From Sorex araneus (lineage: Eukaryota > Chordata > Mammalia > Eulipotyphla > Soricidae), in assembly GCF_027595985.1 (NCBI RefSeq), contig NC_073305.1:115640259-115704258 (forward strand): a stretch of 64,000 nt of DNA, given 5' to 3'. The notes beneath the pieces were generated by a model that saw only the letters and a program-made list of their open reading frames with translations, made no database searches and was not told the DNA's origin. The translations under genes and the position numbers were made by a program. Below, one piece after another: positions 1 through 12,639 of this stretch; the first letter of the stretch is position 1, and every line of letters begins with the position of its first letter.

Positions 1-1070
1 GTTACTCAATAGCGTTCAAGGAACCGCATGGTGCTCAGGATCAAACCCAGGCCTGCAGCACACAAAGTGTGCCTAGCCTACTGATCTCCATCTCTGACCC
101 TGACAATGAAGTCTAAAAAAAGTTTTGCATGGGTTGTGCTGGGGATCAGACCCAGGGGTTCACCTGGGTGAGGCACATTCCCCACCACTATTCATTTTTC
201 CAATCTCCATCTCTTTCCACTGTATTTCTTCTCCAGGTTGAGAACATGGTTTGATGGGTTGGTGAGATGGTGTAACTAGCTAATGTCCAGGTCCTTGAGG
301 ACACCTGAGACCCTCAGTGCTACAGCTCTTCAGCAGCTTGTGTGGGTGTATCTCTCCTGTAGACCGTAGTGTTCCCAGAAGCAAGGACCCACTGCGTCTG
401 CAGCAGCACCCTTAACCCCCCTCGCCCCCCACCTCCCGCTCACTGTTTCCTGCTTACTTGTTCCTACTGCCCTGCGTCTCTGTTGCCCGTGGCTCAGGAT
501 GCTGGCCTGTGCAGTCTGCTGCTATCTTCTCTCCAGTGTCCTGTGACTGGTTGCTGTGCCGATCTGTGAGGTAATTTCCCTCTCATCCCCATAGCCTGCC
601 TGTCTGAGTTCCCTCCGGGACATTATTAATTGTGTTAATATGTATTTGCTATTCCGCCAGTAGCAGGGTGTTCTCTAGCTACATCCCAGGTGAGCCAGAT
701 TCAAAATGAGCTATCAGATTTTCCTGATTATCTGGGCCCCCCTTTCACTGCCAGTCTAACACTGTTTTCTAATTTCAGGGGAGAGGGTGGGCCACACCCA
801 GGGGAGCTCAGGGACTACTCCTGCCTCTGTCTCGGGGGTCACTCTTGAGAGTGCTTGAGGGATCATATGTAGTCCCTGGGATTGAACTGGTGTTGGCTTC
901 ATGCCAGGCAAGTGCTTTAACCCTGTATTCTTTCTTTGGCCCTCAGTGCCTTTATTTTCATATCGTCCAAATAGCATTCGAAGCAAACTCCAGGAGATGA
1001 AGACAGCCACTAAAGTTGGGTGAATTAAATTTTGTCATCAGAATCCTCCAGAAAGCATGACCCAAGTTAT

Positions 1071-1257
1071 TCTTTTTTTTTTTTTTTTTTTTTGCTTTTT
1101 GGGTCACACCCAGCGATGCTCAGGGGTTACTCCTGGCTCTGCACTCAGGAATTACCCCTGGCGATGCTCAGGGGACCATATGGGATGCTGGGAATCGAAC
1201 CCCAGTCGGCCTCATGCAAGGCAAACGCCCTACCGGATGTGCTATTGCTCCAGCCCC
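1071..1257 (-). mobile_element. SINE (SOR-like, poly(A) type), near full length
   Basis: Antisense copy. It starts with a run of about 20 T (the poly(A) tail), then 'gctttttgggtcacaccc', and ends with the tRNA-like head 'ctattgctccagcccc'. The B-box-like 'gggaatcgaacc' complement is present. Confidence 0.85.
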
Positions 1258-2099
1258 AGTTGTTGTTTTTGGTCTTTGTTTAGGGCCACACCTGGCATGT
1301 TTATAGCCTACTCCCAGTTCAGTGAATGTGCTCAGTCAAAGGAGTTATTTCTTTGGCCCAGTCCAAACCATTCAACCATTCAGCCTTCTTTTATTTTAGG
1401 CCCATGCCCAGCAGTGCTCAGGGGCCCAAAACTTTTATGGGGGAAGCCACACCTGGTGGTACTCAGAGGTTACTCCTGAGTCTACATTCAGGGTTCATTC
1501 CTGGTGGGCTCAGATGACCGTATTTGATGCCAAGAAGTATCTCAACCTCTGTACTATCTTTATACCTCCCTTCCCCAAAATATATTTGTTTGTTTGGGGA
1601 GCACACATAGTGATACTCAGGGATCACTCCTAACTCTGCAATCAGGAATTATACCTGGTCATGCTCAGGGGATCATACGGGATGCCAGGAATTGAACGCT
1701 TGTCAGCCACATGTAAGACAAGGACCCTACCAGCCTCCCCTAAACTCTACTCTCTCCAGCCTCCCCTAAACAGTCTTACTCTCTTCCTTCACTCCAGGAA
1801 TAGCATTACAGCAAATTCTGTTCACTCCATGTAGAATGTATCTGTTTTGTTTATTTTGGGAGGCCATACTTGGCAATGCTCAAGGGCTCCTGCTCCCCCA
1901 GTATCCAGGGATCACTCCTGATGATACTCAGAGGCCATGCAATGCAGAAATTTAACCCAGTTCTCTTGCATGCAAAGCCCGCTGAACTAGCTCTGTGACA
2001 TTAGAATAGTTCTAACAAATATACTAGTGCCCGTCGACTCCCATGGAACATCCCTTTGTTCTCTAAAAGCTTTAGCCTTTCCTGTTTAAAAAATAATTT

Positions 2100-2279
2100 A
2101 GGGGGCTGGAGTGAAGGCACAGCGGGTAGGGCGTTTGCCTTGTATGCGGCTGACCCGGGTTCGATTCCCAGCTTCCCTGAGCACCGCCAGGAGTAATTCC
2201 TGAGTGCAGAACCAGGAGTAACCCCTGAGCATCACCAGGTGTGACCTAAAAAAGCAAAATAATAATAATAATAATAATT
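2100..2279 (+). mobile_element. SINE (SOR-like, poly(A) type) with (AAT)n tail
   Basis: Sense copy that lacks the 'atcccatatggtc' segment between the B box and 'cctgagcaccgcc' (a short internal deletion). The tail has become an (AAT)n microsatellite at about 2257-2279. The tRNA-like B box 'gggttcgattcc' is intact. Confidence 0.8.
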
Positions 2280-2744
2280 TAGGTTTCTGGTCCCCTGCAT
2301 AGTTCTCAGCTGATTGCACCGTTCACCCTATGTCCTTATCTCGGTGTCTCCTCAACTCCTTTTACACCTCTCCTAAATAGGAGCCATATTTTTTTTGTGT
2401 GTGTTTGTTTGTTTGTTTGTTTGGGGGCCACACCCGGTAATGCTCAGGAGAGACTCCTGGCTCTGCACTCAGGAATCACTCCTGTCAGAGTTCAGGGTAC
2501 TATATGAGATGCTGGGAATCATACCTGGGTTGGCTTCATGCTAGACAAGAGCCCTACCCACTGCACTACTGCTTCAGTCCTGGATCTCTTACTCTCTGGA
2601 ACCCAAGCCTTACTCTTGGTTTACTCTGTTTAGTAAAGTCCCTCTGCCAGGACCTCTGTGAGAAAGCTGCTCGTGGAGTAAATGTCTTAAACTCGTCTCG
2701 ATTCCAAAGATTTTTATTCTACCTTAAGCTCGATTGCCGGATAG

Positions 2745-3085
2745 ATCATTCAGGCTGCTATAACAAAGTGCCTCCTTCTTCAGGGCTTTTAAACAACAGA
2801 ACTTTCTGTTCTGTTCTGCTGGAAGTTGAGGGTCTGGAATTTGAGGGTGAAGATCAGAGTGGCAGCGTTTTCAGGTTTTGTCAAGGAACTGCTCCTGAGT
2901 TACAGTTGCAGACGTCTCACCGCACCTTCCCAGGGAGCTGGGAGGAAGCTAGCTCTCTCTGGAGACTATTTTGAAGGCACTGATCCCATGCACAAGCATT
3001 CTACTGTCAAGGCCTAATTAGCTCCCCCAGGACCCACTTCTGAAACCACCACTTTGGGACGTAAAATTTCAAATATGAATTTTAT
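2745..3085 (-). mobile_element. MaLR-type LTR (MLT1/MST-like), antisense solo LTR
   Basis: The + strand reads as the complement of a mammalian MaLR LTR. Its landmarks, in order, are 'ggctgctataacaaagtg' (LTR end region), 'ttaaacaacagaactttc', 'gaaggcactgatcccatg', 'caaggcctaattagctccc' and 'atttcaaatatgaatttt'. This is an old, diverged solo LTR with no internal retroviral genes. Subfamily cannot be set without a library search. Confidence 0.65.
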
Positions 3086-4119
3086 TTTGTTTGCAGTGTT
3101 GCGAGTCAAGGCGAGGGCTCTATGACTGAGCCCCAGCTCCACAGCCAGAGATATAACTCAGAAGGCTGAGGGTATGCTTTCCATATAGGAGTCCTGGGCT
3201 TTATCTCAGCCCCACACAGAAACCTCCAGGTACAGTGCTAGGTGTAGCTCCCCCTCCCCCCAGCACATGACCCCCCAAAAAACACATTGAAGAGGAACAC
3301 ATTCATTTCCCATCATAGAAGAAAAATACACTTCTAATTTGCAATTTATTTGTCCTTAGAATTTTGAAATCATTCTTCCATTGTCTCCTAGCATTAAGCT
3401 GAGATTTCAGATACATACTCTGATTCAGATGCTTTGCATGTGAACCTATTTTTACCTTACGGAAAAAAATAGGTAATTATGTCTATTTTATGTCCTTTCT
3501 TAGTGTAGGTCTATTTTCATTCATTATGCTGAACACTCAGCGGGCCATTTCAACCTCCTGACTCATGTTTTTCATTTCTGGGAAATTTGCATGGTTTATT
3601 TCTTACCTTCCTTCCCTCCATTTAATCTGTTTTCTCTTTCTGAATTTTTATTTGGAATTATCAGGGTATAATTCTGCTCAGATCCTATACTTCTCTTTTC
3701 TTTCTTTCTTTTTTTTAAGATCATTATCTTTATTTTATTTCTTTACTGTTTTTGTTTCTGATGGGGCCACACGCAGAAGTGCTTCAGGCTGCTCACAGCT
3801 CTGTGCTCATGGTTCACTCCCGGCAGTGCCCAGGAGAGCATGTGGTGCCAGTGGTTGAACCTGGGCTTCCTGCATGCAAAGCATGTACACCAGTCCATTG
3901 AGTTATCCGTGCATCTCCCTGGCCCAGTTTTTGTGTTTTTGTGTGCTGGGTCACACCTGGTTGGGGGTTGTTCAGCTCAGGACACAGGCTGCAACCCAAG
4001 CCTCCTGCATGTAGACTCCTGTTCTCTGAGTCATCTCGCCTGCCCCAGTGTTCCCTTTTCTTAGCACATTGCATTTATTTATTTATTTATTTATTTTTAT
4101 TAAAAAAATTTTAATAGAT
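3086..4119. other. Intergenic; diverged SINE pieces, (ATTT)n
   Basis: No gene. Degenerate SINE-like segments lie at about 3125-3250, 3760-3930 and 3945-4045. The stretch 3290-3700 is AT-rich and otherwise unique. A short (ATTT)n run lies at 4074-4100. Confidence 0.5.
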
Positions 4120-4460
4120 ACTTCTCAGCTTGTTGGGCTCTCCGAGAGGAGTGGAGGAACCAAACCCAGGTGGGCCGCGTGGCTAGCTACCCATGGAGTA
4201 TTCAATATGCCAAAAACAGTAACAAGTCTCACAATGGAGACTTTACTGGTGCCCGCTCGAGCAAATCGATGAGCAACGGGATGACAGTGACAGTGACAGT
4301 GATACTTCTCAGACTTGATTCCCCCATCCCTCTTGGAGAGCCTGGCAAGCTACCAAGAGTATCCTGCCCGCACAGCAAAGCCTGGCAAGCTCCCTGTGGC
4401 ATATTTGATATGCCAAAAACAGTAATAACAAATCTCACAATCGAGACATTATTTCTACCC
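4120..4460. mobile_element. Rearranged cluster of the second SINE type (ACAGTG-tail)
   Basis: An antisense part (4120-4185, 'cttgttgggctctccgagag') is fused to a sense part (4186-4306, 'tatgccaaaaacagtaac' to 'gagcaacgggatgacagtg'). The sense part ends in three ACAGTG units with no poly(A). A second sense fragment follows at 4316-4455. The inverted junction suggests a fold-back or nested insertion. Confidence 0.6.
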
Positions 4461-4461
4461 T

Positions 4462-4504
4462 TTCTCTCTCCCTTTCCCTCTCTCTCTCTCCCTCTCTCTC
4501 TCTC

Positions 4505-4556
<52 letters not shown>

Positions 4557-4562
4557 TCCCTT
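4462..4562 (+). repeat. (TC)n microsatellite with interruptions
   Basis: An almost pure pyrimidine run dominated by TC dinucleotides. It directly follows the truncated SINE cluster. Confidence 0.9.
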
Positions 4563-4654
4563 GCTCTCCATCCCACTCCCCCACCCCATCCTTTAATTTC
4601 CTTTTATTCCTACGTGTTTGGGTTTTTTTTGTTGTTGTTTTTTCTTTTTCTTTT

Positions 4655-4770
4655 TTAATTTTTATTTTATTGAATCACTGTGACAAAAGTTACAAAGCTT
4701 TCAGGTTTAAGTCTCAATCCTCAAAAATCTAGTCATCTCTGTCTGCTTATACATTGGGATGCAAGAGTAA
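4655..4770 (-). mobile_element. L1 3' end fragment, antisense
   Basis: The + strand 'attgaatcactgtgacaaaa' followed by 'agttacaaagctttcagg' is the complement of the L1-type tail seen at 50920-50990 and 61280-61330 ('gagacttaagcctgaaagc ... gtgattcaataaa'). Several tails in the window share this end, which supports one retroposon family. Confidence 0.6.
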
Positions 4771-5024
4771 GAAACTGATTGAAAGCTCTGGATGTGTGAC
4801 ATGTATTATTTATCAGCTCTCAGGAGTCACTATGGAATAATCTCATTAGATTTTATCTTAGAGAACCCTTGATGACAGTATTTAAACTTACATTATAGGC
4901 ATTCGTTGTGCATGTTGAGAATAATTGCAATATGCTAACTTACTAGCTAGGCCAAAATATTTATCCTATTTTGATTATGTGCAGCAGCTTCTCTCTTTTC
5001 TTAAAAGTTGACAAACCAATATTT
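4771..5024. other. Unique AT-rich intergenic sequence
   Basis: I see no gene or recognisable repeat here. Confidence 0.4.
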
Positions 5025-5225
5025 TACTTTAAAAAATTTGTAGGCACCATGATTTACAACTTTGATACTGTCAATGATAGGGTTTCATGCATAGAACATC
5101 CCAATAACACAGCCACCCTCCCCTCCACCCCCTCAGTGTGTGTTTCCCTCCACCTTCCTTTCAAGGTCCTCCCTCACCTCACCATGATATCATTTTACAT
5201 ATACCTTTATAGCAATGAGTCATAG
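5025..5225 (-). mobile_element. L1 3' UTR fragment, antisense
   Basis: The + strand 'gtaggcaccatgatttacaa', then 'gggtttcatgcatagaac', is the complement of the 3' UTR of the sense L1 at 54035-54495, which has 'cattctatgcatgaaac' and 'caatcatgatgccc'. The match to another copy in the same window is the evidence. Confidence 0.6.
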
Positions 5226-6050
5226 TTGGCTGCAAGTCATAATCAATATCACATGAAAAGCTTGGCAAAATACCAACATCACAGCTTCATTCTGAGTTTC
5301 TCTGTGAGGGTGCTTGTGTTAGTTCTTTGACTTTAAACATTTTCAGAATCTTTCTGTGAGCTTAGAAGATTTTAGAAAAACTTAGGGAATGTCAGTTTCA
5401 TCTTCTTGCACAAATCTTTCTGGGTTTTGTTTGGGGGCCACTTCACAGTGCTCAGTAGCTACTCCTGGCTTTGTGCTGGGAGGTGGCTCTTGGTGGTGCT
5501 AAGGGCAAAATGTGGTGTGAGGGATTGAACCTTTGCTTCCTTCCTGCAAAACATAGTTCATTGAGCTATCTCTACAGCCCCCCCTTTTATACAAATCTCA
5601 GAATAAAGGCAAGGTAAAGGTTAACTCAGGCAATGAGTTGTTTTGTAGATTTTGTTTGTTTGTTTTGAAGCCACATCCAACAGTGCTCAGACGATCAAAT
5701 GTAGCATCAAGGATGAGCCCAGGTCGACTTTGTACAAGGCAGGTGCCCTATGCACTGTACTATCTCTCTAACCCCTGTTTTGTAGGACTCTTTCAGACAG
5801 TAAATATAAAAAAAACAATTCCCCCCTCCCCCTCCTGTAGCAATAGCTCAATGGGCTGGAGTGTATGTATTGAACGCTGGACGCTCAGGTTTGTGTCTGA
5901 GCACTGCCAGGAGTGACCCCTGAGCACCAGGTCAGGGTATCTCCTGAGAGCACTCTGTCAGGAATACCTTCCCCAACACAAAAAAAGAAAAAAACTACAT
6001 TTTTTCCTTAAGAATAACTAACAGAAAATCAATCATTGGCAAAATTTCAT
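5226..6050. other. Intergenic with diverged SINE pieces
   Basis: Degenerate antisense SINE pieces lie at about 5415-5580 and 5655-5775, and a sense piece at 5845-5985. The rest is unique AT-rich sequence. No gene is seen. Confidence 0.5.
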
Positions 6051-6785
6051 TCTTTGTTGTTACCAACTGCAAGAAACAAAAAATAATCCTGTGCACAGTG
6101 CTATTCCCAGTGGCTGGATAAAGTGGGGAGCTTTCCACCTCTCTGCTCAATCCACCTCAGCCACAAGCACTCTGGGAAATGTCTGGTGTGGATCAGGACT
6201 GATAAAGTCTGTCACGAGCGCCTACATGGTAAGACGGTCCTGTCCTGCCAGTTCCAAGTTGCTCTGCCAGTTGTCCTACGCTGGGAGCCATTGTCTGAGG
6301 CTAGAGGGAGGAATTGCTCATGGCAGGAAAGGAAAGTGAGTCCCAAGCTTGGCACAGGAGTTGTGTGTGTTGGAGTTGTGTGTCTTTCAGTCACAAAGAA
6401 ATAATTTTAGGAGGAGGTGAAACAGTGAGGCGAGACAGATTTTATTGAACGAACTTTACTTAGAGATGTGAGAGAAACAATAGTGCTGAAGAGAGAACAC
6501 AGGCTTTTCCAGAGTGCGAAAAGCAGAGAGACAATGAAAAAGGCAAAATAAAAAAGCAAGATACACATGTTCAAGGGCAAACACAGGCTTGAAGATTAAG
6601 CCCTGAGAAAGTTTTCTTCTTCAAACTTCTTTTCTTGGAATTTCGATACACAGAAGTTAATCCGGGTGTTGTCACAGGGAGAACCTCGAATTGTTAATGG
6701 TCTATTCAGAATCTCATCCCTTGCACTGTTCATTACAAAGGTTCTTCTGTAGCTTCTCCTTTAATTTGCATTCGACTCTTCTTTA
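6051..6785. other. SINE-free block; possible old antisense LTR
   Basis: About 730 bp without SINE sequence. On the - strand it carries 'ttcaataaaatctgtctc' (6443-6426) followed by a short T/C-rich segment, which resembles an LTR polyadenylation region. I see no terminal inverted dinucleotides or target duplication, so the LTR reading is weak. Open frames of 60-93 codons here have no recognisable protein features. Confidence 0.3.
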
Positions 6786-7153
6786 GGTGCTCAGGATTTG
6801 CATGTCACCTTTCTTTAGGTGCTCTCAAGATTGGTATGGCAAAGGGATGTGCCATACCAATCATGCCTTTGGGTTCTTCAGGGCTGGGGATTTTGATGCT
6901 CAGGCATTACTCCTACTTCTGCACTCAGGAATTACTCCTAGAGGTGCTTGGGGGACCGTATGGGATGCCGGGATCAAACCTGGGTTGGCAAGCAAGCAAG
7001 CAAGCATCCTACCCAGTATGATCTCTTCAGCCCACTAGGTAATTTCTTAATAATAATAATATTCCATTATTTCCCAAAAGTATCTGGCCCAGCCCCCCAA
7101 CCCCAACTGCCTGCCTGCTACAATGTTATTTAGGCTTGATAAGTATTTATTCA

Positions 7154-7323
7154 GGGGTTGGAGTGATAGCACAGCCGGTAGGGCATTTGCCTTGCACGTG
7201 GTCGACCCGGGTTTGATTCCCAGCATCCCATATGGTCCCCTGAGCACTGCCAGGAGTGATTCCTGAGTGCAGAGCCAGGAGTAGCCCTTGTGAATTGCCA
7301 GGTGTGACCCAAAAAGAAAAAAA
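7154..7323 (+). mobile_element. SINE (SOR-like, poly(A) type) with target duplication
   Basis: A complete sense copy from 'ggggttggagtgatagcac' to 'gtgacccaaaaag' plus A-run. It is flanked by the 13-bp direct repeat aagtatttattca (7141-7153 and 7324-7336). The intact duplication shows L1-style target-primed insertion that is fairly recent. Confidence 0.92.
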
Positions 7324-8021
7324 AAGTATTTATTCAAACAAGTTCATATGATAATCTTATACTATTATTTAGTTGAAAGAGAATCTAAAATGGGGTGGTG
7401 GGGGAGGTGCTCAAGGGACTATATGCCCAGCTGGTTGCTTAGGTGTCATAACTGGTGGTGCCCAGGGAACCATGTAGTGATGAGAATTGATACCAGTCTC
7501 CCAAAACATGCACACTAGTCCTTTGGCAATCTCTATGCCCCTGAAATTCTACTTATCACCTCTTACATGGAAATACTGTAAAAATTGGATGCAGCAGTAT
7601 TTTCTGAAAATAAAGCGTTATTTTCTGGCTGGAGAGAGAGTTCTGGAGATAAGACACTTGCCTTGTATACAGCTGCTAAGACAGCAATCCTGAGCACTGC
7701 TGGGGTCACTCCCAATTACAGAACCAGGAACAGCCACTGGAACAGAGTTATGTGTGACCCAAATTCCTCCCACTTCCCCCACCCCCAAGGAAAAAAATAT
7801 GCTATTTTCTTTATGGGATTTTATGTATGCATTTAGGTCTGTGGACCATACCCATTGGTGCTTTAGAGCTACTCCTAGTTTTGGGTTCAGGGTTTTTTCT
7901 CAGTACTGTTGGAGATCAAGTGGTGCTGGGGATCAAACCTGGCATACAGTGTACTCCCACATACAATGCATGATCTTTTTGGCCCCTTTAGTATTTTGCT
8001 TCTGTGTTATCTGGTGGGGAC

Positions 8022-8235
8022 TGGAGCGATAGCACAGCGGGTAGGGCGGGTAGGGCGTTTGTCTTGTGCGTGGCTGACCCGGGTTTGATTCCTCCACCCC
8101 TCCCGGAGAGCCAGGCAAACTACCGAGAGTATCCCGCCTGCACGGGAGAGCCTGGCAAGCTCCCTGTGGCGTATACGATATGCCAAAAATAATAACAACT
8201 AGTCTCAGGATGGAGACGTGAGACTCACAATGGAC
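8022..8235 (+). mobile_element. Second SINE type: same tRNA-like head, different body
   Basis: The head 'ggagcgatagcacagcggg' and B-box region are shared with the poly(A)-tailed SINE. After 'tttgattcctcc' the body diverges to 'cggagagccaggcaaacta ... gtatacgatatgccaaaa'. A 9-bp 'gtagggcgg' unit is tandemly duplicated in the head (8041-8058). Confidence 0.8.
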
Positions 8236-9319
8236 AAGTGCTTCATGCAAGCGGGTGCCTTCCCCCCTGTGTTATCCATCTGGCCAGTAAAATTTAAATT
8301 CTAAAGGTATGCTGATAGGATTTGTAATAAATGCTTAAATACTTGGGAAGTTTTTTGTTGGGGTGGGGCACACCCAGTGGTACTCAGGACTTAATCCTAG
8401 CTCTGTGCTCTGGATCACTACTAGTCAGGGGACCAAGTGGGGTGGGGGTGGGGAGGCAGGGTTCAAACTCGGGTGGCTGGCTGCCTGCAGGCAAGCAAGT
8501 GCCTTACAACTGTACTAGCTTTTTCCAGCCCCAGTACTTGGGAAATTTTTGTTAAATTGAAGCATTTTGATGTTCTGATTGTGCTCAAAGAAACATTATA
8601 AGGTCTGACAATTTGATAAATACTTTTTAATATTTGGATCGAATAATTTAATGTGATAAACAATTTGAGCATTTGGCACAGTGTTAGAGTGTTTCCTCTA
8701 TGCACAGAGGAATCCCTTAGAGCCTAGAAGATCTAAACAACAATAAGTAGGACAAATGAAAATAATTGTTACAGTGAGAGTATACTCAGAGCAGAGTCAA
8801 GATAGAGAGGACAGAAGGAAAATATGACGAAGATAAAAGCACCAAGAAGATTAACTGCTATTTTATGAATGTCCTTGAGCTCTTTCCCCTGATTTCTAAT
8901 AACTGTTTTTTTACAGTTATTTTTGTTTATTTGTTTTTTGGACCATACCCAATAGTGCTCAGGGCTTACTGGTGAGTTCAGAAATTACTCCTGGCGGTAC
9001 TCAAGGGACCATATGGGATGCCAGTAATTGAACCAGGGTCAACCTCACACAAGGCAAGTGCCCAACCTATACTATCTCTCTGGCCCCAGTGTACTTTTTT
9101 TTTTTTTTTTCAATTTTTAGGTTTTGGGCCATACCCAGTCTGCTTGGGGCTTACTCTTGCCTCTGAGCTAAGGCAACACTCTTGGCAGGCAGAATCAAAT
9201 GTGGTGCTGGGAATCAAACCTGGGTCAGCCTGGTGTAAGACAAATGTCCTACCTGCTGTACTATCCCTCAGGCCTTCTCAGATATTTTTTTAAAGCACTG
9301 GCTTAATCAAAGTAAAAGC

Positions 9320-9496
9320 AAGAGGGGCTGGAGTAATAGCACAGCGGGTAGGGTGTTTGCCTTGCATGTGGCCGACCCTGGTTCGATTCCCAGCATCCCA
9401 TATGGTCCCCTGAGGACTGCCAGGGGTAATTCCTGAGTGCAGAGCCAGGAGTGACCCCTGTGCATCACCGGGTGTGACCCCCCCCCCAAAAAAAAG
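9320..9496 (+). mobile_element. SINE (SOR-like, poly(A) type) with target duplication
   Basis: A full sense copy flanked by the 12-bp repeat caaagtaaaagc (9308-9319 and 9497-9508). A C-run of about nine precedes the A tail. Confidence 0.92.
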
Positions 9497-9898
9497 CAAA
9501 GTAAAAGCTAGACAAGTACTATAATACCAACATCTTTAGGAACCCTTTGCCAATTAGTTACTTTAGCCTGGGGCTAGAGGGATAGTGCAAAAGATTGAGC
9601 ACATTTTTTGCATGCTGGAGGCCCAGTTCAATCAGTCCCCAGCAGCACAAAAGGCCCTCCAGGACTGCAAGGTGTGGCCCTAATCTCTCCCTCCTCTTAC
9701 CTCCCCTCCCTTTGCAAGGATTATCTATAGTTACTATACACAATGTGAAAATGTAATCCAATAATCTTATAAAACTTGGATTGGTAAACATGAATAATTC
9801 TCTCCAGTGGCCCATTTTTTTTTCTTGTATTTTTTTTTTTTTTTTTAGTGGTTCATTTTAGATCTTCTCTAAGTGAAATTGGGCTAAAGATCATCATG

Positions 9899-10075
9899 AG
9901 GGGCTGGAGCGATAGCACAGCCGGCATTTGCCTTGCATGCGGCCAACCCGGCTTCAATTCCCAGTATCCCATATGGTCCCCTGAGCACTGCCAGGAGTAA
10001 TTCCTGAGTGCAGAGCCAGAAAAAACCTCTGTGCATCATCAGGTGTGACCCCCCCCCCAAAAAAAAGGAAAAAAA
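9899..10075 (+). mobile_element. SINE (SOR-like, poly(A) type)
   Basis: A sense copy with a 9-bp deletion in the head ('cagccggcatttgcc'). It ends in C-run plus A-rich tail. Imperfect flanks (agatcatcatga and aaatcattatga) look like a decayed target duplication. Confidence 0.85.
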
Positions 10076-10920
10076 ATCATTATGAAAGGACAACTGTCCT
10101 CGCCCAAGTTCGGAGATACAGTTTATCCCCACCTTACCCAGACTTTTAAGTTTGCAGGTAAAATGGAGTGTGCCACAAAGGTATTTTATTCATTCCAGCA
10201 TACACTGGTCTGCAATCCATTCTTTGTTCCCCATTTTTTGCCTGTAAAATCTCTTCTTGTGAGGGTGCTGATAAATTTGCATTTTCCAATCTGCCAACTA
10301 GATGCCAATAAAGCACTCTTTGTTTTTTGGTTTTGGGCCACACATTATGGCGCTCAGGATTTACTCTCAGATTTGTGCTCAGGGATCACTCCTAGTAGGG
10401 CTCAGAGGACTCTAGAGGCCTGGGATGGAACCTAGTTCGGCTACTTGCAAGACAAGTGCCCTACTCTGGCCCCATGGATGTTAAGAAAGCTCACTGGAAG
10501 TGGTCACCACCCTGTCTCATTTAACTAGCCCTCCCGGTAACATTAGCAGTAGCTATCATTTTAGCACCCACACCTCAGCTGGCCGAAGCCTAAAGACTGC
10601 CTTTCTTCCTCTTCCTTTTGCATTGCTGGGCATTGAACCCCAGGTCTCACACATGCAAGGAAGCACTCTCCAGTTGAGCTACATCTCTGGCCGGTGACTA
10701 CCTTCCTTTTTCTTGTGGGTCAGGGGAAGTGTTTCGGGCCAGACTCTGCAGTGTTCAGGAGCTGCTCTTGGGTCTGTGCTCAAGGTTGCTCCTGGTGATA
10801 CTTGTGAGACCATGCAGTGCCAGGGATCACACTGGAGTTGGTCACATGTTAGATAAGCTTCTTAACCTCTGTCCTCTCTCTGGCCAGGAGCTTCCTCTCA
10901 AAGTACTGACTCTTAAGGTC

Positions 10921-12300
10921 TAACATGAGTTGAACCATTTAGACCTCAATAAGATAAATTTGATTTTAGTCCTCAAAACCAAAACCAAACAGAAAAAGAT
11001 AACTTATCAGAAAGTGACATTCTCCTACGAGAGCCACAAAGGAAATAGGTGTCCTTGAACCAGAGTTCTACAGAACTGGCTTCTAATTAGCAGGCCCTGG
11101 AGGTACACTGTTCTCGGCACAGTGGATATTACCCCCAGACAAAGCCAACCTGTGGCCTTGTGACAGTGAACACTAGACCAGGCTTTACACAGTTCTGGGG
11201 ATTTAGTCCCTGACTCCCTACCTGACCTTTGTACAGATTACTTTGTCTCTAGAAATTTTATTTACAATCCTATTTTAAAGGAATATCTACTTAAAGGATT
11301 AGAGCACGAATAAAATGTGATAACAGATGAAAAAGTGTTTAGGAAAGGTTGAAACTCTTACAAAAACAAGAATTACCTCCATTCCAAAGGTTCTGTTATC
11401 TCTGCTCTGCTCTTTTCAACTCTGGCCAATCATTCTCCTTAACAAAACTACAACCTAAGTTTGCAGACTTGAGGATTTTACTTAAAGTCTTTGGAACATC
11501 TTCCACAGCTCTGGAAGTATATGATTTTCATCATGTCTAGATGTCGAAAAATACAAAAATAAAAGCCCAGTCAATAAGAAGTAACTATATAAAGTGACAG
11601 GGGAGCAATTAATCAAGTTGTTTCCTTTGGCCAACTTTCATATCAACCATAACACATTGTCAACACCGCAAGGCTGAAAAATACTGGTTCAAGCCTTGAA
11701 ATATACAGAGATCTATTGAGGTCTTCTGAAAACCCAAAAAAACAGTGTGACATATAGTACATGTAGTTAAGCGTGATGTGAAAATGTTGGTTTTGCCAGA
11801 CCAGGATTTGGAGATCACATTCTCTATTTATCCTGTTTGATAAATAAAGAACATGCCCCACCTGTCTCCTCACCTGTAAAACGTCCTGAGTGCCAATTCC
11901 TTAGCACCGTTTTGCGTTTCAAAAGGGGCAAATTATGTTAAAAAGTTCTCGGCCCCAAAGTGCTTCCTAGTCACAACTCTTCATTGTGTGTGAGCGCAGT
12001 GCGGGTAGATGAGGAGGGTGAGATGACAACCCAGCAGCCAGTGAAAATGCTGTGTGTTCACTGTGGCAGAGCCCTTTGAGACGCAAGGGCCGTTTTTTGA
12101 AAAACCCAAATCTTGGTCCAAGTGGGAAGGTAGCAAAATTCCAACGCCCGGTTTCCAATGAGCCATCTGATGAGAAATTTTTATATCCTCAGCAAGTCAC
12201 TTTCAACTAAGTCACTCCTTTGAATCTTCACTTTATGACTACGGGGGCAGTAGGCGACCGAAGCTGAGCCCAGTAAATGAAAAATAATGTGAAACATCAC
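10921..12300. other. SINE-free unique block upstream of PNRC1
   Basis: About 1.4 kb without any SINE or recognisable LINE, in a region where SINEs otherwise occur every few hundred bases. It lies 0.7-2 kb upstream of the PNRC1 start. No convincing gene is present, and the 60-76 codon frames look random. A conserved upstream regulatory region is a reasonable guess. Confidence 0.4.
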
Positions 12301-12639
12301 TTTAGCTATGACTATGGAGCGGTTCTCGCCACGATCGTTCGGGAGGGGTGTGGGGGAGAGGCATCTCTTTAACAGACTTTGAAGTGCCCCCCCCTAAATC
12401 ATGCTATTTGTTGGCTGAAAAATAAAGATATCTCCCCAAGGTCAGTGGCCAAGGGGCATGCTTGATGGCTTTCTGATTCTTTGGCCTCCCTCCCGCCGTC
12501 GATCTGTTTTTCCCCCACCCCCAGCCCCACTTCCCCATTTCAGCCGGGATCCGGCCGGGTGACCACCGCCTACGGGGGTGAGAAGGGGGCTGGGCTAGAA
12601 GGGTGGGGGAGGTGGGGCTGAAACGGAACTTCATTGTTC

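Larger units (their letters stand above)
1..2744. other. Intergenic, SINE-fragment-rich block
   Basis: No gene is seen. Most of the block is diverged antisense SINE pieces, recognised by the recurring 'gggatcactcctggctctg' and 'ggaatcgaacc' motifs: about 20-165, 780-945, 1275-1545, 1590-1745, 1850-1990 and 2420-2580. Better-preserved copies at 1071-1257 and 2100-2279 are listed separately. The short open frames here are translations of SINE sequence. Confidence 0.7.
6786..10920. other. Intergenic SINE-dense block
   Basis: No gene. Besides the copies listed separately, diverged SINE pieces lie at about 6890-7035, 7390-7545, 7625-7780, 7845-7985, 8350-8535, 8930-9090, 9110-9280, 9570-9690, 10325-10475, 10620-10695 and 10725-10890. 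Confidence 0.65.
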
